Positions 8,536-16,647 of a stretch of DNA of 64,000 nucleotides are shown here, piece by piece. The notes under the pieces are model-generated. The model made no database searches. It worked only from the letters and a program-made list of their open reading frames with translations, and was not told the DNA's origin. The position numbers and the translations under genes were made by a program. Position 1 is the stretch's first letter, and every line of letters begins with the position of its first letter. This stretch comes from Limnobaculum parvum (lineage in GTDB: Bacteria > Pseudomonadota > Gammaproteobacteria > Enterobacterales > Enterobacteriaceae): NCBI RefSeq assembly GCF_003096015.2, contig NZ_CP029185.2:1274001-1338000 (forward strand). Reading direction: 5' to 3'.

Positions 8536-9708
8536 ATGACTCAAACGCGTAAAACTCGTCTTATTCATGGTGGTAGAGGACTAGCCCGGGACATTGGTCC
8601 GGTTAATCCGCCGGTAATGCGGGCCAGTACCATTCTTTTTGATTCAATCACTACCTGGCGCGATGCCCGTAAGCGCAGAGAAACCGAGCGTTTATTGAGC
8701 TACGGTGCCCGGGGGACCGAAACCGCTTTCGCATTAGAACAATTAATTACCGAACTGGAAGGTGGTTATCGCGCTCAGTTATTTCCTACCGGACTGGCCG
8801 CTATCGCTGTGACTATCATGGGCTACGCCCGGGCGGGTGGTCACGTACTGTTCGCTGATTCTGTGTATGAGCCGGTACGTAAAATCTGTAGCCACTTTTT
8901 AAAACCAAACAACATTAGTTACGACTTCTTTAAGACCGATGGCAGCGATTTTGAAGCCAAACTGCGTCCGGAAACTCAGTTGGTATTCGCTGAATCACCG
9001 GGTTCTTTGCTGTATGAAATGTTGGACCTTCCTGAAATTTGCCGTATTGCCCATGCGCGCAATATACCGGTAGCGGTAGATAACACTTGGGGTTCTGGCT
9101 GGCTATATAACCCGTTGGAACTGGGGGCAGACGTCTCGGTTATTGCCGCAACCAAATACCTGTGTGGTCACTCTGACGTGATGATGGGCATTGTTGTCGC
9201 CAATGAACAGGCATGGAAACAGATCGGTGAACTGCCGGAAGCGCTGGGTCAGGTAAGCAGCCCGGATGATGCCTCTCTGGTTCTGCGCGGTATGCGGACG
9301 CTGTCTACCCGTCTGGCGGTACATGGTCAAAACGCCATGACAGTAGCCAAGTGGTTACAGCAGCGTCCTGAAGTGAAGAAAGTTTATTTCCCAGGGCTGG
9401 AAGATCACCCACGTCACGATCTCTACCAGCGCGACTGTAAAGGATTAAATGGCCTGCTAACCATTGAGCTACACCCTCAATACACCTTAACTCAGGCGGA
9501 AGCCTTTATTGATGCTCTGGCGCTGTTTGGCATTGGTGCTTCGTGGGGGGGCTACGAAAGTCTGGTTCTGCCGGCCAACGTCAAAGGTGCCCGCACCGCG
9601 ACGGACTGGAGCCAATACGGGCAATTCATTCGCTTCCATATTGGTTTGGAAGAGGTGAGTGACTTGCTGGCGGATTTAGAACAGGGAATTCAGGCGCTGA
9701 AAGTCTGA
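8536..9708 (+). CDS. Cys/Met metabolism PLP enzyme, MetC-like beta-lyase
   Basis: PLP-dependent C-S lyase of the cystathionine beta-lyase type, splitting cysteine S-conjugates to a thiol, pyruvate and ammonia. The 390-residue protein aligns along E. coli MetC: SYGARGTETAFALEQ (PLP-phosphate region), ESPGSLLYE, DNTWGSGWLYNPLELGADVS, the PLP lysine in ATKYLCGHSD (Lys207), and SWGGYESLVLPAN near the end. AAGGAG lies about 10 bases before ATG 8536. It is followed 77 bases later by a DcuC-like carrier and is divergent from the lyase/MmgE pair. The location away from methionine genes suggests a catabolic role on a particular thioether rather than housekeeping MetC; that is inference. Confidence 0.88.
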   Translation: MTQTRKTRLIHGGRGLARDIGPVNPPVMRASTILFDSITTWRDARKRRETERLLSYGARGTETAFALEQLITELEGGYRAQLFPTGLAAIAVTIMGYARAGGHVLFADSVYEPVRKICSHFLKPNNISYDFFKTDGSDFEAKLRPETQLVFAESPGSLLYEMLDLPEICRIAHARNIPVAVDNTWGSGWLYNPLELGADVSVIAATKYLCGHSDVMMGIVVANEQAWKQIGELPEALGQVSSPDDASLVLRGMRTLSTRLAVHGQNAMTVAKWLQQRPEVKKVYFPGLEDHPRHDLYQRDCKGLNGLLTIELHPQYTLTQAEAFIDALALFGIGASWGGYESLVLPANVKGARTATDWSQYGQFIRFHIGLEEVSDLLADLEQGIQALKV

Positions 9709-9713
9709 TGTTA

Positions 9714-9749
9714 TCCGGCGGGCAAGTCGTGGAGTCATTGCTCGCCGGA
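9714..9749. other. Stem-loop between beta-lyase and dcuC-like gene
   Basis: TCCGGCGGGCAA pairs with TTGCTCGCCGGA over 12 positions with one mismatch and a 12-base loop. No T-run follows, so it may stabilise or process the two-gene mRNA rather than terminate it. Confidence 0.5.
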
Positions 9750-9785
9750 ACCCGACTGTTCAGGCCAATTTAATGAGGAAAAATT

Positions 9786-11153
9786 ATGCTTGGCGTTATT
9801 CTTGCTTTATTGGTAACGGTGCTGGTGATCTATATGCTGGCGAAGGGGTACAAGCCCCAACCTGTTCTGCTGCTGGGTGGCTTATTGTTGATGGGGCTAA
9901 CGGTTGCGTTTGATATTGGGCCTCTCTTACCGGAAAAGACCACCACCAACTTTGAGTTTTTTGACATCTTTAAAGTTTTTAGCGATTTATTAAGCTCAAG
10001 ACTTGCAGGATTGGGCCTGACCTTGATGGCCATTGCTGGTTTCTCTCGCTATATGGATCACGTGGGTGCCAGTAAAGCGCTGTTTGCGGTATTTGAGCGT
10101 CCGCTAAAAGCGGTTCGTTCTCCTTATATACTATTAGTGGTTGCTTTTCTGGTTACACAGGTACTGGTTATTTTTATACCAAGCCATGCAGGGTTGGGAA
10201 TGTTGTTAATGGTGACCATGTATCCCATTCTGATCCGTACTGGCGTTAGCCCGCTGTCTGCGTTGGCGGTGATTGGTACCTGTCAGTTTATTGACCACGG
10301 CCCAGGCTCTGGTAACGTGATCATGGCGGCTAAAACCGCTGGGCTCGATCCGGCAGTCTACTTTGTTCATTATCAGTTGCCGGTGACCATTCCGATTATT
10401 CTGGCGGTGGCGGTAACGCACTTTATTGCACAACGCTGGTGGGATAAACGTGAAGGTTATGTATTCAATCAGGAAACGCTAGATAATATTGACCATAATG
10501 ACCACAGTCGTCCGCCACTTATCTATGCATTATTACCGGTGGTACCTTTAGTTTTGATTATTGGTTTCAGCCCAATCTTCCATTCCAGTATTAATATGGA
10601 CGTCACCACGGCGATGATTATCAGTACCATTGTGGCCTTAGTGTTTGAGTACTTTAGATTGAAGAGTGCCAAAGCGGTGATGGACAGTTTTATGCTGTTC
10701 TTTGAGGGAATGGGTAAACAGTTTGTCTTAGTCGTTTCACTGATCGTATGTGGTGAAGTCTTTGCTAACGGTTTACTCAAAGTAGGGGCGGTAGATACCC
10801 TGATTACGGCGGCGCAGAATGCGGGCTTTGGCGTCGGGGCGATGATCATCGTTATGAGCATCATTCTGGCTCTGGCTGCGTTCCTGATGGGTTCCGGTAA
10901 TGCGGCGTTCTTCTCTTTTGCAGCCTTGACGCCAAAAATTGCCGCCTTCCTTAAAGTCGACGTGGTAACACTAATTCTGCCAATGCAGATTATGACCAGC
11001 TTTGGGCGAACGGTATCACCTATTACCGCCGCCATTGTGGCTATCGCCGGAATCGCCAACGTTTCGCCATTTCAGGTGGTAAAACGTACGGCTATTCCTA
11101 TGGCAGTTGCTGCGATTGTTAACTTGGTAATGACCTTTATTTACCTCGGGTAA
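9786..11153 (+). CDS. C4-dicarboxylate transporter, DcuC family
   Basis: Inner-membrane anaerobic C4-dicarboxylate carrier, exchanging or exporting succinate, fumarate, malate or aspartate. The 455-residue length and roughly 12 hydrophobic segments fit DcuC. Recognisable stretches include LAGLGLTLMAIAGFSRYMDH (residues 71-90), PSHAGLGMLLMVTMYP around 138, CQFIDHGPGSGNVIMAAK around 170 and the C-terminal FGRTVSPITAA region. ATG 9786 has a strong GAGGAAAA site. It forms a two-gene unit with the MetC-like enzyme, so it probably imports the substrate or exports the C4 product of the block. DcuD and other relatives are hard to separate from DcuC by eye, hence no gene symbol. Confidence 0.88.
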   Translation: MLGVILALLVTVLVIYMLAKGYKPQPVLLLGGLLLMGLTVAFDIGPLLPEKTTTNFEFFDIFKVFSDLLSSRLAGLGLTLMAIAGFSRYMDHVGASKALFAVFERPLKAVRSPYILLVVAFLVTQVLVIFIPSHAGLGMLLMVTMYPILIRTGVSPLSALAVIGTCQFIDHGPGSGNVIMAAKTAGLDPAVYFVHYQLPVTIPIILAVAVTHFIAQRWWDKREGYVFNQETLDNIDHNDHSRPPLIYALLPVVPLVLIIGFSPIFHSSINMDVTTAMIISTIVALVFEYFRLKSAKAVMDSFMLFFEGMGKQFVLVVSLIVCGEVFANGLLKVGAVDTLITAAQNAGFGVGAMIIVMSIILALAAFLMGSGNAAFFSFAALTPKIAAFLKVDVVTLILPMQIMTSFGRTVSPITAAIVAIAGIANVSPFQVVKRTAIPMAVAAIVNLVMTFIYLG

Positions 11154-11183
11154 CTATTTCAATCAGTGTTACAGAGTTGTGTC

Positions 11184-11210
11184 AAAGGTGGCTAATCAGC
11201 CACCTTTTTT
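11184..11210 (+). terminator. Rho-independent terminator after the dcuC-like gene
   Basis: AAGGTGGCT-AATC-AGCCACCTT stem followed by six T residues, 30 bases past the stop codon. Confidence 0.9.
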
Positions 11211-11687
11211 CATATCAGTAAAAAATTTTTATTCATTTTGGTATTGGCTATACGAATATTTGGCTGGAAGCTATGCTTACCAAAGGCCGTGTGACGAAAT
11301 AAGTTAAGGTTAATATTTCCAGTATGTACCAGAAATGTTTCATGATGTGCGGAGTGTCAAAGAAAAACTTCTGTTACAACGGTGGTAAAAATATCTATTT
11401 CTGTCAGAATAGCTGCTTGATTGAGTTCAGTTATTCTTATGCTGACTCGATTTAGTTAGATCGAGCAGTTTTACCTCTGTTTTGTGATTTGTATTAGTAA
11501 ATGTTTGGTTGATGTTGACAAAATGTTGTAAAAAAGAGTAAAACTCCACGTTAATCATTGCGTAAGACAATGAAGCCCAAGTCAGGTGCAGGCGTTTTAT
11601 TTTTCCTTTTAATTGTCGTAGTCATCGGATTGGCTCTCCTGAGAACAAGCCGGTAAATACTATTTTTTCTAAGAGTAGTAAGAGCAT
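11211..11687 (+). other. Leader and promoter region of the nuo operon
   Basis: About 480 bases before nuoA. In E. coli the nuo promoter region is long and controlled by ArcA, NarL and FNR; I cannot assign such sites here with confidence. It also contains a possible 28-codon gene at 11570-11656. Confidence 0.5.
11570..11656 (+). CDS. Possible small single-span membrane peptide upstream of nuoA
   Basis: ATG 11570 to TAA 11656 encodes 28 residues: a basic start (MKPKSG), about 18 hydrophobic residues (VLFFLLIVVVIGLALL) and a basic end (RTSR). That is the classical layout of a small inner-membrane protein. The ribosome-binding site is weak (TAAGACA). It ends 31 bases before nuoA, so it would be in the nuo leader transcript. 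I do not recognise the family. It could be a chance frame or a regulatory leader peptide. Confidence 0.4.
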   Translation: MKPKSGAGVLFFLLIVVVIGLALLRTSR

Positions 11688-12119
11688 ATGCCTACAAGTA
11701 CTGAAGTTTTCGCCCATAACTGGGCTTTTGCCGTATTTATTGTTATTGCGTTGGGCCTGTGTGCCTTCATGCTAACCGCCGCCTATTTTCTTGGTGGTCG
11801 TGCCAGAGCAAGAACCAAAAATACGCCATATGAATCAGGTATCGATGCCGTAGGGTCCGCACGTTTGCGCCTCTCTGCCAAATTCTATCTGGTTGCCATG
11901 TTCTTTGTTATCTTCGATGTTGAAGCCCTCTATTTATTTGCCTGGTCTGTTTCCGTTCGTGAAAGCGGCTGGATAGGTTTCATTGAAGCAGCCATTTTCA
12001 TTTTTGTTCTTTTAGCCGGATTGTTTTATCTGGTGCGCATCGGTGCATTGGACTGGACGCCACAGCGTTCCAAACGGCAGCTTAAGAACAGTGCAAAAAT
12101 TCCCAGTAACTTGCAGTAA
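11688..12119 (+). CDS. nuoA: NADH-quinone oxidoreductase subunit A
   Basis: Small membrane subunit of complex I, part of the quinone-site region. The 143 residues (E. coli 147) contain three transmembrane segments and the conserved loop between the first two, with YESGIDAVGSARLRLSAKFY at about residues 47-66, the stretch that seals the quinone cavity; KFYLVAMFFVIFDVEALYL follows at once. It is the first gene of nuoA-B-CD-E-F-G-H-I-J-K-L-M-N, all on the plus strand. The gap to nuoB is 15 bases. Confidence 0.97.
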   Translation: MPTSTEVFAHNWAFAVFIVIALGLCAFMLTAAYFLGGRARARTKNTPYESGIDAVGSARLRLSAKFYLVAMFFVIFDVEALYLFAWSVSVRESGWIGFIEAAIFIFVLLAGLFYLVRIGALDWTPQRSKRQLKNSAKIPSNLQ

Positions 12120-12134
12120 CAGCGAGGCTTGAAG

Positions 12135-12809
12135 ATGAAATATACGCTCACTCGCGTAGATCTCGACGGTGAAAACGATCGTTATCCTCTACAAAAACAG
12201 GAAATAGTCACCGATCCCTTGGAACAGGATGCCCAAAAAGGCATCTTTATGGGCAAGCTCGATACTGCCCTGAACGATGTCGTTAACTGGGGGCGTAAAA
12301 ACTCGCTCTGGCCTTTTAACTTCGGTCTGTCCTGTTGCTACGTTGAAATGGTGACCTCGTTTACCGCGGTTCATGACGTTTCTCGCTTTGGTGCGGAAGT
12401 ACTGCGTGCTTCTCCGCGTCAGGCCGACTTTATGGTGGTTGCCGGTACCTGTTTCGTCAAAATGGCACCGGTTATTCAGCGTTTGTACGATCAGATGCTG
12501 GAACCTAAATGGGTTATCTCGATGGGTGCCTGTGCCAACTCTGGCGGCATGTACGACATCTACTCCGTAGTACAAGGCGTTGATAAGTTTATACCGGTTG
12601 ATGTGTATATTCCCGGTTGTCCGCCGCGTCCGGAAGCCTATATGCAGGCACTCCTGTTATTACGTGATTCTATCGGTCAGGAACGTCGTCCACTCTCTTG
12701 GGTGGTTGGCGAGCAGGGCGTGTATCGCAAAGAGATGCAGTCAGAAAAAGAACGCAAGCGCGCTGAGCGCATTGCCGTCACGAATCTGCGTACCCCTGAC
12801 GAAATTTAA
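12135..12809 (+). CDS. nuoB: NADH-quinone oxidoreductase subunit B
   Basis: Peripheral-arm subunit carrying the terminal [4Fe-4S] cluster N2, which hands electrons to quinone. Its ligands are visible: adjacent Cys67-Cys68 in SCCYVEM, Cys133 in GACANSGG and Cys162 in GCPPRPEAYM. I chose ATG 12135 (MKYTLTRVDLDG, 224 residues) because GAGG lies seven bases upstream and the start matches E. coli; an in-frame TTG at 12129 is less likely. The last residues (AVTNLRTPDEI) match E. coli exactly. Confidence 0.97.
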   Translation: MKYTLTRVDLDGENDRYPLQKQEIVTDPLEQDAQKGIFMGKLDTALNDVVNWGRKNSLWPFNFGLSCCYVEMVTSFTAVHDVSRFGAEVLRASPRQADFMVVAGTCFVKMAPVIQRLYDQMLEPKWVISMGACANSGGMYDIYSVVQGVDKFIPVDVYIPGCPPRPEAYMQALLLLRDSIGQERRPLSWVVGEQGVYRKEMQSEKERKRAERIAVTNLRTPDEI

Positions 12810-12817
12810 CTTTAGCC

Positions 12818-12847
12818 AAAACACTCGCCCATTTATGCGGGTGTTTT
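12818..12847 (+). other. Stem-loop between nuoB and nuoCD
   Basis: AAAACAC and GTGTTTT close an 11-bp stem (one G-U pair) around an ATTTAT loop, and the right arm ends in TTTT. It resembles a weak terminator inside the operon and may trim transcription or mRNA between nuoB and nuoCD. Confidence 0.55.
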
Positions 12848-12889
12848 AGCCACAGAATTTTATTTGAGTAATGAGCGGCGAAAACAACT

Positions 12890-14686
12890 ATGACAGAACC
12901 GATGACGCAGGCGAGCGACCAGCCCGCTTGGCACACACGGGATCATCTCGATGATCCGGTAATAGGTGAACTGCACAACCGTTTTGGGCCAGACGCCTTT
13001 ACCGTTCAGCCTACCCGTACTGGCGTGCCGGTGGTGTGGGTTAAACGTGAACAGCTTCTGGAGGTAATGACCTTTTTACGTAAGCAACCCAAACCCTATG
13101 TCATGCTATTTGATTTGCATGGTATGGATGAACGTTTACGTACCCACCGCAACGGTTTACCGGCTGCGGATTTTTCCGTTTTCTACCACCTGATTTCTGT
13201 TGAGCGTAATAAAGACATTATGCTGAAAGTCGCTTTGGTGGAAAACGATCTACATGTGCCGACCGTGACCGGCATTTTCCCTAACGCCAACTGGTATGAG
13301 CGTGAAACTTGGGAAATGTTTGGTATCACTATTGATGGTCACCCAAACCTGCGTCGTATCATGATGCCGGACACTTGGGAAGGGCATCCGCTGCGTAAAG
13401 ATTATCCGGCGCGTGCGACAGAATTCGATCCTTTCGTCTTAACCAAGGCCAAAGAAGATCTGGAGATGGAGTCACTGACCTTCAAACCTGAACAATGGGG
13501 TATGAAGCGCGGAACCAAAAATGAGGACTTCATGTTCCTCAACTTGGGTCCTAACCATCCATCTTCTCACGGTGCATTCCGTATCATTATGCAGTTAGAC
13601 GGTGAAGAGATCGTCGATTGTGTACCGGATATCGGTTATCACCACCGCGGTGCAGAAAAAATGGGCGAACGCCAATCATGGCACAGCTACATTCCTTTTA
13701 CTGACCGTATTGAATATCTTGGTGGCTGTATCAACGAAATGCCTTACGTGCTGGCGGTTGAGAAGCTGGCAGGCATTGAAGTTCCGGACAAGGTGAAAAC
13801 CATCCGCGTCATGCTGTCTGAGCTGTTTCGTATTAACAGCCACCTGCTGTATATCTCCACTTATATTCAGGACGTTGGTGCCATGACGCCAGTGTTCTAC
13901 GCCTTTAGTGACCGCGCCCGTATTTATGACATCGTTGAAGCCATTACCGGTTTCCGTATGCACCCGGCTTGGTTCCGTATTGGCGGTGTGGCTCACGACC
14001 TGCCAAAAGGCTGGGAGAAGCTGCTGAAAGAATTCCTCGACTGGATGCCGAAGCGCCTTGATTCTTATGTGAAAGCCGCGCTGCAAAACACCATTTTGAA
14101 AGGCCGTACTGTGGGTGTGGCTCAGTACAGCGCGGAAGAAGCGCTGGCCTGGGGTGTTACCGGTGCCGGACTGCGTGCAACGGGCGTCGACTTTGATGTG
14201 CGTAAAGCACGTCCTTACTCTGGCTATGAAAACTTCGAGTTCGAAGTACCGATCAGCTATAACGGCGACTGCTATGACCGTGTGATGCTGAAAGTGGAAG
14301 AGCTACGCCAGAGCCTGCGAATTCTGGAACAGTGTCTGAATAACATGCCTGAAGGGCCGTTTAAAGCAGACCATCCACTGACTACGCCTCCGCCGAAAGA
14401 GCGTTCATTGCAGCATATCGAAACCCTGATTACTCACTTCCTACAAGTGTCATGGGGTCCGGTCATGCCTGCGAACGAATCGTTCAGCATGGTGGAAGCC
14501 ACCAAAGGGATCAATAGCTACTATTTGACCAGCGACGGCGGCACCATGAGCTACCGTACCCGGGTTCGTACGCCAAGCTATGCGCATCTGCAGCAGATCC
14601 CGTCCGTCATTCGTGGCTGCCTGGTATCAGACTTAATTGTCTATCTGGGTAGTATTGATTTTGTTATGTCAGACGTGGATCGCTAG
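12890..14686 (+). CDS. nuoC: NADH-quinone oxidoreductase fused subunits C and D
   Basis: Peripheral-arm subunit; the D part forms most of the quinone-reduction pocket with NuoB. The 598-residue protein is the enterobacterial C-D fusion: the C-like domain occupies about residues 1-185 (RETWEMFGI, HPLRKDYPA) and the D-like domain begins around residue 205 (FLNLGPNHPSSHGAFRI, with IGYHHRGAEKM at about 247-257). The end, SDLIVYLGSIDFVMSDVDR, is the typical NuoD C-terminus. nuoE starts two bases after the stop, so the genes are translationally linked. Confidence 0.97.
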   Translation: MTEPMTQASDQPAWHTRDHLDDPVIGELHNRFGPDAFTVQPTRTGVPVVWVKREQLLEVMTFLRKQPKPYVMLFDLHGMDERLRTHRNGLPAADFSVFYHLISVERNKDIMLKVALVENDLHVPTVTGIFPNANWYERETWEMFGITIDGHPNLRRIMMPDTWEGHPLRKDYPARATEFDPFVLTKAKEDLEMESLTFKPEQWGMKRGTKNEDFMFLNLGPNHPSSHGAFRIIMQLDGEEIVDCVPDIGYHHRGAEKMGERQSWHSYIPFTDRIEYLGGCINEMPYVLAVEKLAGIEVPDKVKTIRVMLSELFRINSHLLYISTYIQDVGAMTPVFYAFSDRARIYDIVEAITGFRMHPAWFRIGGVAHDLPKGWEKLLKEFLDWMPKRLDSYVKAALQNTILKGRTVGVAQYSAEEALAWGVTGAGLRATGVDFDVRKARPYSGYENFEFEVPISYNGDCYDRVMLKVEELRQSLRILEQCLNNMPEGPFKADHPLTTPPPKERSLQHIETLITHFLQVSWGPVMPANESFSMVEATKGINSYYLTSDGGTMSYRTRVRTPSYAHLQQIPSVIRGCLVSDLIVYLGSIDFVMSDVDR

Positions 14687-14688
14687 TT

Positions 14689-15174
14689 ATGACCGATAAA
14701 GAAATTTTCACGCTGAGTGCGGAAGAGCTCGAAGCCATTGAGCACGAGAAACATCATTACGAAGATCCGCGCGCGGCATCGATTGAAGCACTGAAGCTGG
14801 TGCAGAAGAAACGCGGCTGGGTTCCTGATGGTGCCATTGGGGCAATTGCTGATGTGTTAGGCATTCCTGCCAGTGACGTAGAGGGTGTAGCCACTTTCTA
14901 CAGCCAGATTTATCGTCGCCCGGTTGGTCGTCATGTGATTCGCTACTGCGACAGCGTAGTGTGTTACATCAATGGCTATAAGGCGATTCAGGCCGCGCTT
15001 GAGAGAAAGCTGGAGATCAAGCCGGGCCAAACCACCTTTGATGGACGTTTCACCCTGTTGCCAACCTGCTGTTTAGGTAACTGTGACAAAGGGCCAAGTA
15101 TGATGATCGACGAGGACACTCACGAACATCTGAAACCGGAAGATATTGAGAAACTACTGGAGCAATATCAATGA
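14689..15174 (+). CDS. nuoE: NADH-quinone oxidoreductase subunit E
   Basis: Thioredoxin-like subunit of the NADH-dehydrogenase module that binds the off-path [2Fe-2S] cluster N1a. The 161 residues contain the four expected ligands: Cys87 and Cys92 in RYCDSVVCY, and Cys128 and Cys132 in PTCCLGNCDKGP. Its stop overlaps the nuoF start by four bases (ATGA), a standard coupled arrangement. Confidence 0.97.
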   Translation: MTDKEIFTLSAEELEAIEHEKHHYEDPRAASIEALKLVQKKRGWVPDGAIGAIADVLGIPASDVEGVATFYSQIYRRPVGRHVIRYCDSVVCYINGYKAIQAALERKLEIKPGQTTFDGRFTLLPTCCLGNCDKGPSMMIDEDTHEHLKPEDIEKLLEQYQ

Positions 15175-16538
15175 GCGGGCCAACATTTTTAGGACCTCAA
15201 CGTATCCTGACGGAAGAGCAACATCCGCTGACTTGGCGCCTGCGTGCTGACCAGCAGCCGGTATGGTTTGATGAGTACCGTAGCAAAAGCGGTTATGTCG
15301 GTGCGGAAAAAGCCCTGAAGGGAATGGCGCCGGATGACGTGGTTTCTACCGTCAAAGACTCAGGCTTAAGCGGTCGCGGCGGCGCAGGTTTCTCCACCGG
15401 TCTTAAGTGGAGCCTGATGCCGAAAGACGAAAGCATGAATGTCCGTTATATCCTGTGTAACGCAGATGAGATGGAACCGGGCACTTATAAAGACCGTCTG
15501 CTGATGGAGCAACTGCCTCATCTGCTGGTTGAAGGTATGCTGATTGGTGGTTTTGCTCTGAAAGCCTATCGCGGTTATATCTTCCTGCGTGGCGAATATA
15601 TTGAAGCAGCCGACCACCTGCGTCGTGCCATTGAAGAGGCGAAAAAAGCCGGTTTCTTGGGCAAGAACATTTTAGGCAGCGGGTTTGATTTTGAACTGTT
15701 TGTGCACACTGGTGCAGGGCGTTATATCTGTGGTGAAGAAACCGCATTGATTAACTCACTGGAAGGCCGTCGTGCTAACCCTCGCTCTAAGCCTCCGTTC
15801 CCGGCCACTTCGGGTGCATGGGGTAAACCAACCTGCGTAAACAACGTAGAAACCTTGTGCAACGTGCCTTCTATTGTTCAGCACGGTCCAGAATGGTATC
15901 GCGGATTATCTGCCGGTAAGAGTCAAGATGCGGGGACTAAACTGATGGGCTTCTCAGGGCGGGTGAAGAATCCGGGCCTGTGGGAATTGCCTTTCGGTAT
16001 TACCGCGCGTGAACTGCTGGAAGATTATGCCGGTGGTATGCAGGATGGTCTGAAGCTGAAAGCTTGGCAGCCGGGTGGTGCAGGAACCGATTTTCTGACC
16101 GAAGCACACCTCGATTTACCAATGGACTTTGCCAATATAGCAAAAGCCGGCAGCCGTTTAGGTACCGCCTTGGCGATGGCCGTTGATGACAAAATTAGTA
16201 TGGTTGGATTGACTCGCAATCTCGAAGAATTCTTCGCGCGCGAATCCTGCGGCTGGTGTACCCCGTGCCGTGACGGTTTACCGTGGAGCGTGAAAATTCT
16301 GACCGCACTGGAAAAAGGCGAAGGCCAGCCGGGGGATGTTGAAACCCTTGAACAACTGTGCCGTTTTCTGTCGCCGGGCCATACCTTCTGTGCCTTGGCA
16401 CCGGGAGCCGTTGAGCCATTACAGAGCGCGATTAAGTATTTCCGTGAAGAGTTTGAAGCGGGTATTAAAGTAAAAACTTTTAGTAACCTGAATCCAATCG
16501 CCGGGATCCAGCCAAACCTGCTGAAGCAGCGTTGGTAA
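15171..16538 (+). CDS. nuoF: NADH-quinone oxidoreductase subunit F
   Basis: Entry point of electrons: binds NADH and FMN and holds the [4Fe-4S] cluster N3. In the 455 residues the glycine-rich FMN/NADH loop GRGGAGFSTGLKW is at about 68-80, GEETALINSLEGRRANPR follows near 190, and the N3 ligands lie in ESCGWCTPCRDG near residue 357 with a last Cys in GHTFCALAPGA. The protein is about ten residues longer at the C-terminus than E. coli NuoF. A 100-base gap with a hairpin separates it from nuoG. Confidence 0.97.
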   Translation: MSGPTFLGPQRILTEEQHPLTWRLRADQQPVWFDEYRSKSGYVGAEKALKGMAPDDVVSTVKDSGLSGRGGAGFSTGLKWSLMPKDESMNVRYILCNADEMEPGTYKDRLLMEQLPHLLVEGMLIGGFALKAYRGYIFLRGEYIEAADHLRRAIEEAKKAGFLGKNILGSGFDFELFVHTGAGRYICGEETALINSLEGRRANPRSKPPFPATSGAWGKPTCVNNVETLCNVPSIVQHGPEWYRGLSAGKSQDAGTKLMGFSGRVKNPGLWELPFGITARELLEDYAGGMQDGLKLKAWQPGGAGTDFLTEAHLDLPMDFANIAKAGSRLGTALAMAVDDKISMVGLTRNLEEFFARESCGWCTPCRDGLPWSVKILTALEKGEGQPGDVETLEQLCRFLSPGHTFCALAPGAVEPLQSAIKYFREEFEAGIKVKTFSNLNPIAGIQPNLLKQRW

Positions 16539-16612
16539 TAACGTCATCTACTTATATCTCTTTATTTATAAAAGTATGACGACGATCCGGGAACGAATTT
16601 TTTAAGTTATAT

Positions 16613-16628
16613 GCCCGCTGTTGCGGGC
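16613..16628 (+). other. Stem-loop just upstream of the nuoG ribosome-binding site
   Basis: GCCCGC-TGTT-GCGGGC, a perfect 6-bp GC stem ending three bases before the AGGA that serves nuoG. It could shield the mRNA end or tune nuoG translation. Confidence 0.5.
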
Positions 16629-16647
16629 TACAGGAAGCATGCTGACT

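Noticed and set aside
10523..11059. 178-codon frame opposite the dcuC-like gene
   Set aside because: Antisense shadow; the sense strand encodes a recognisable transporter.
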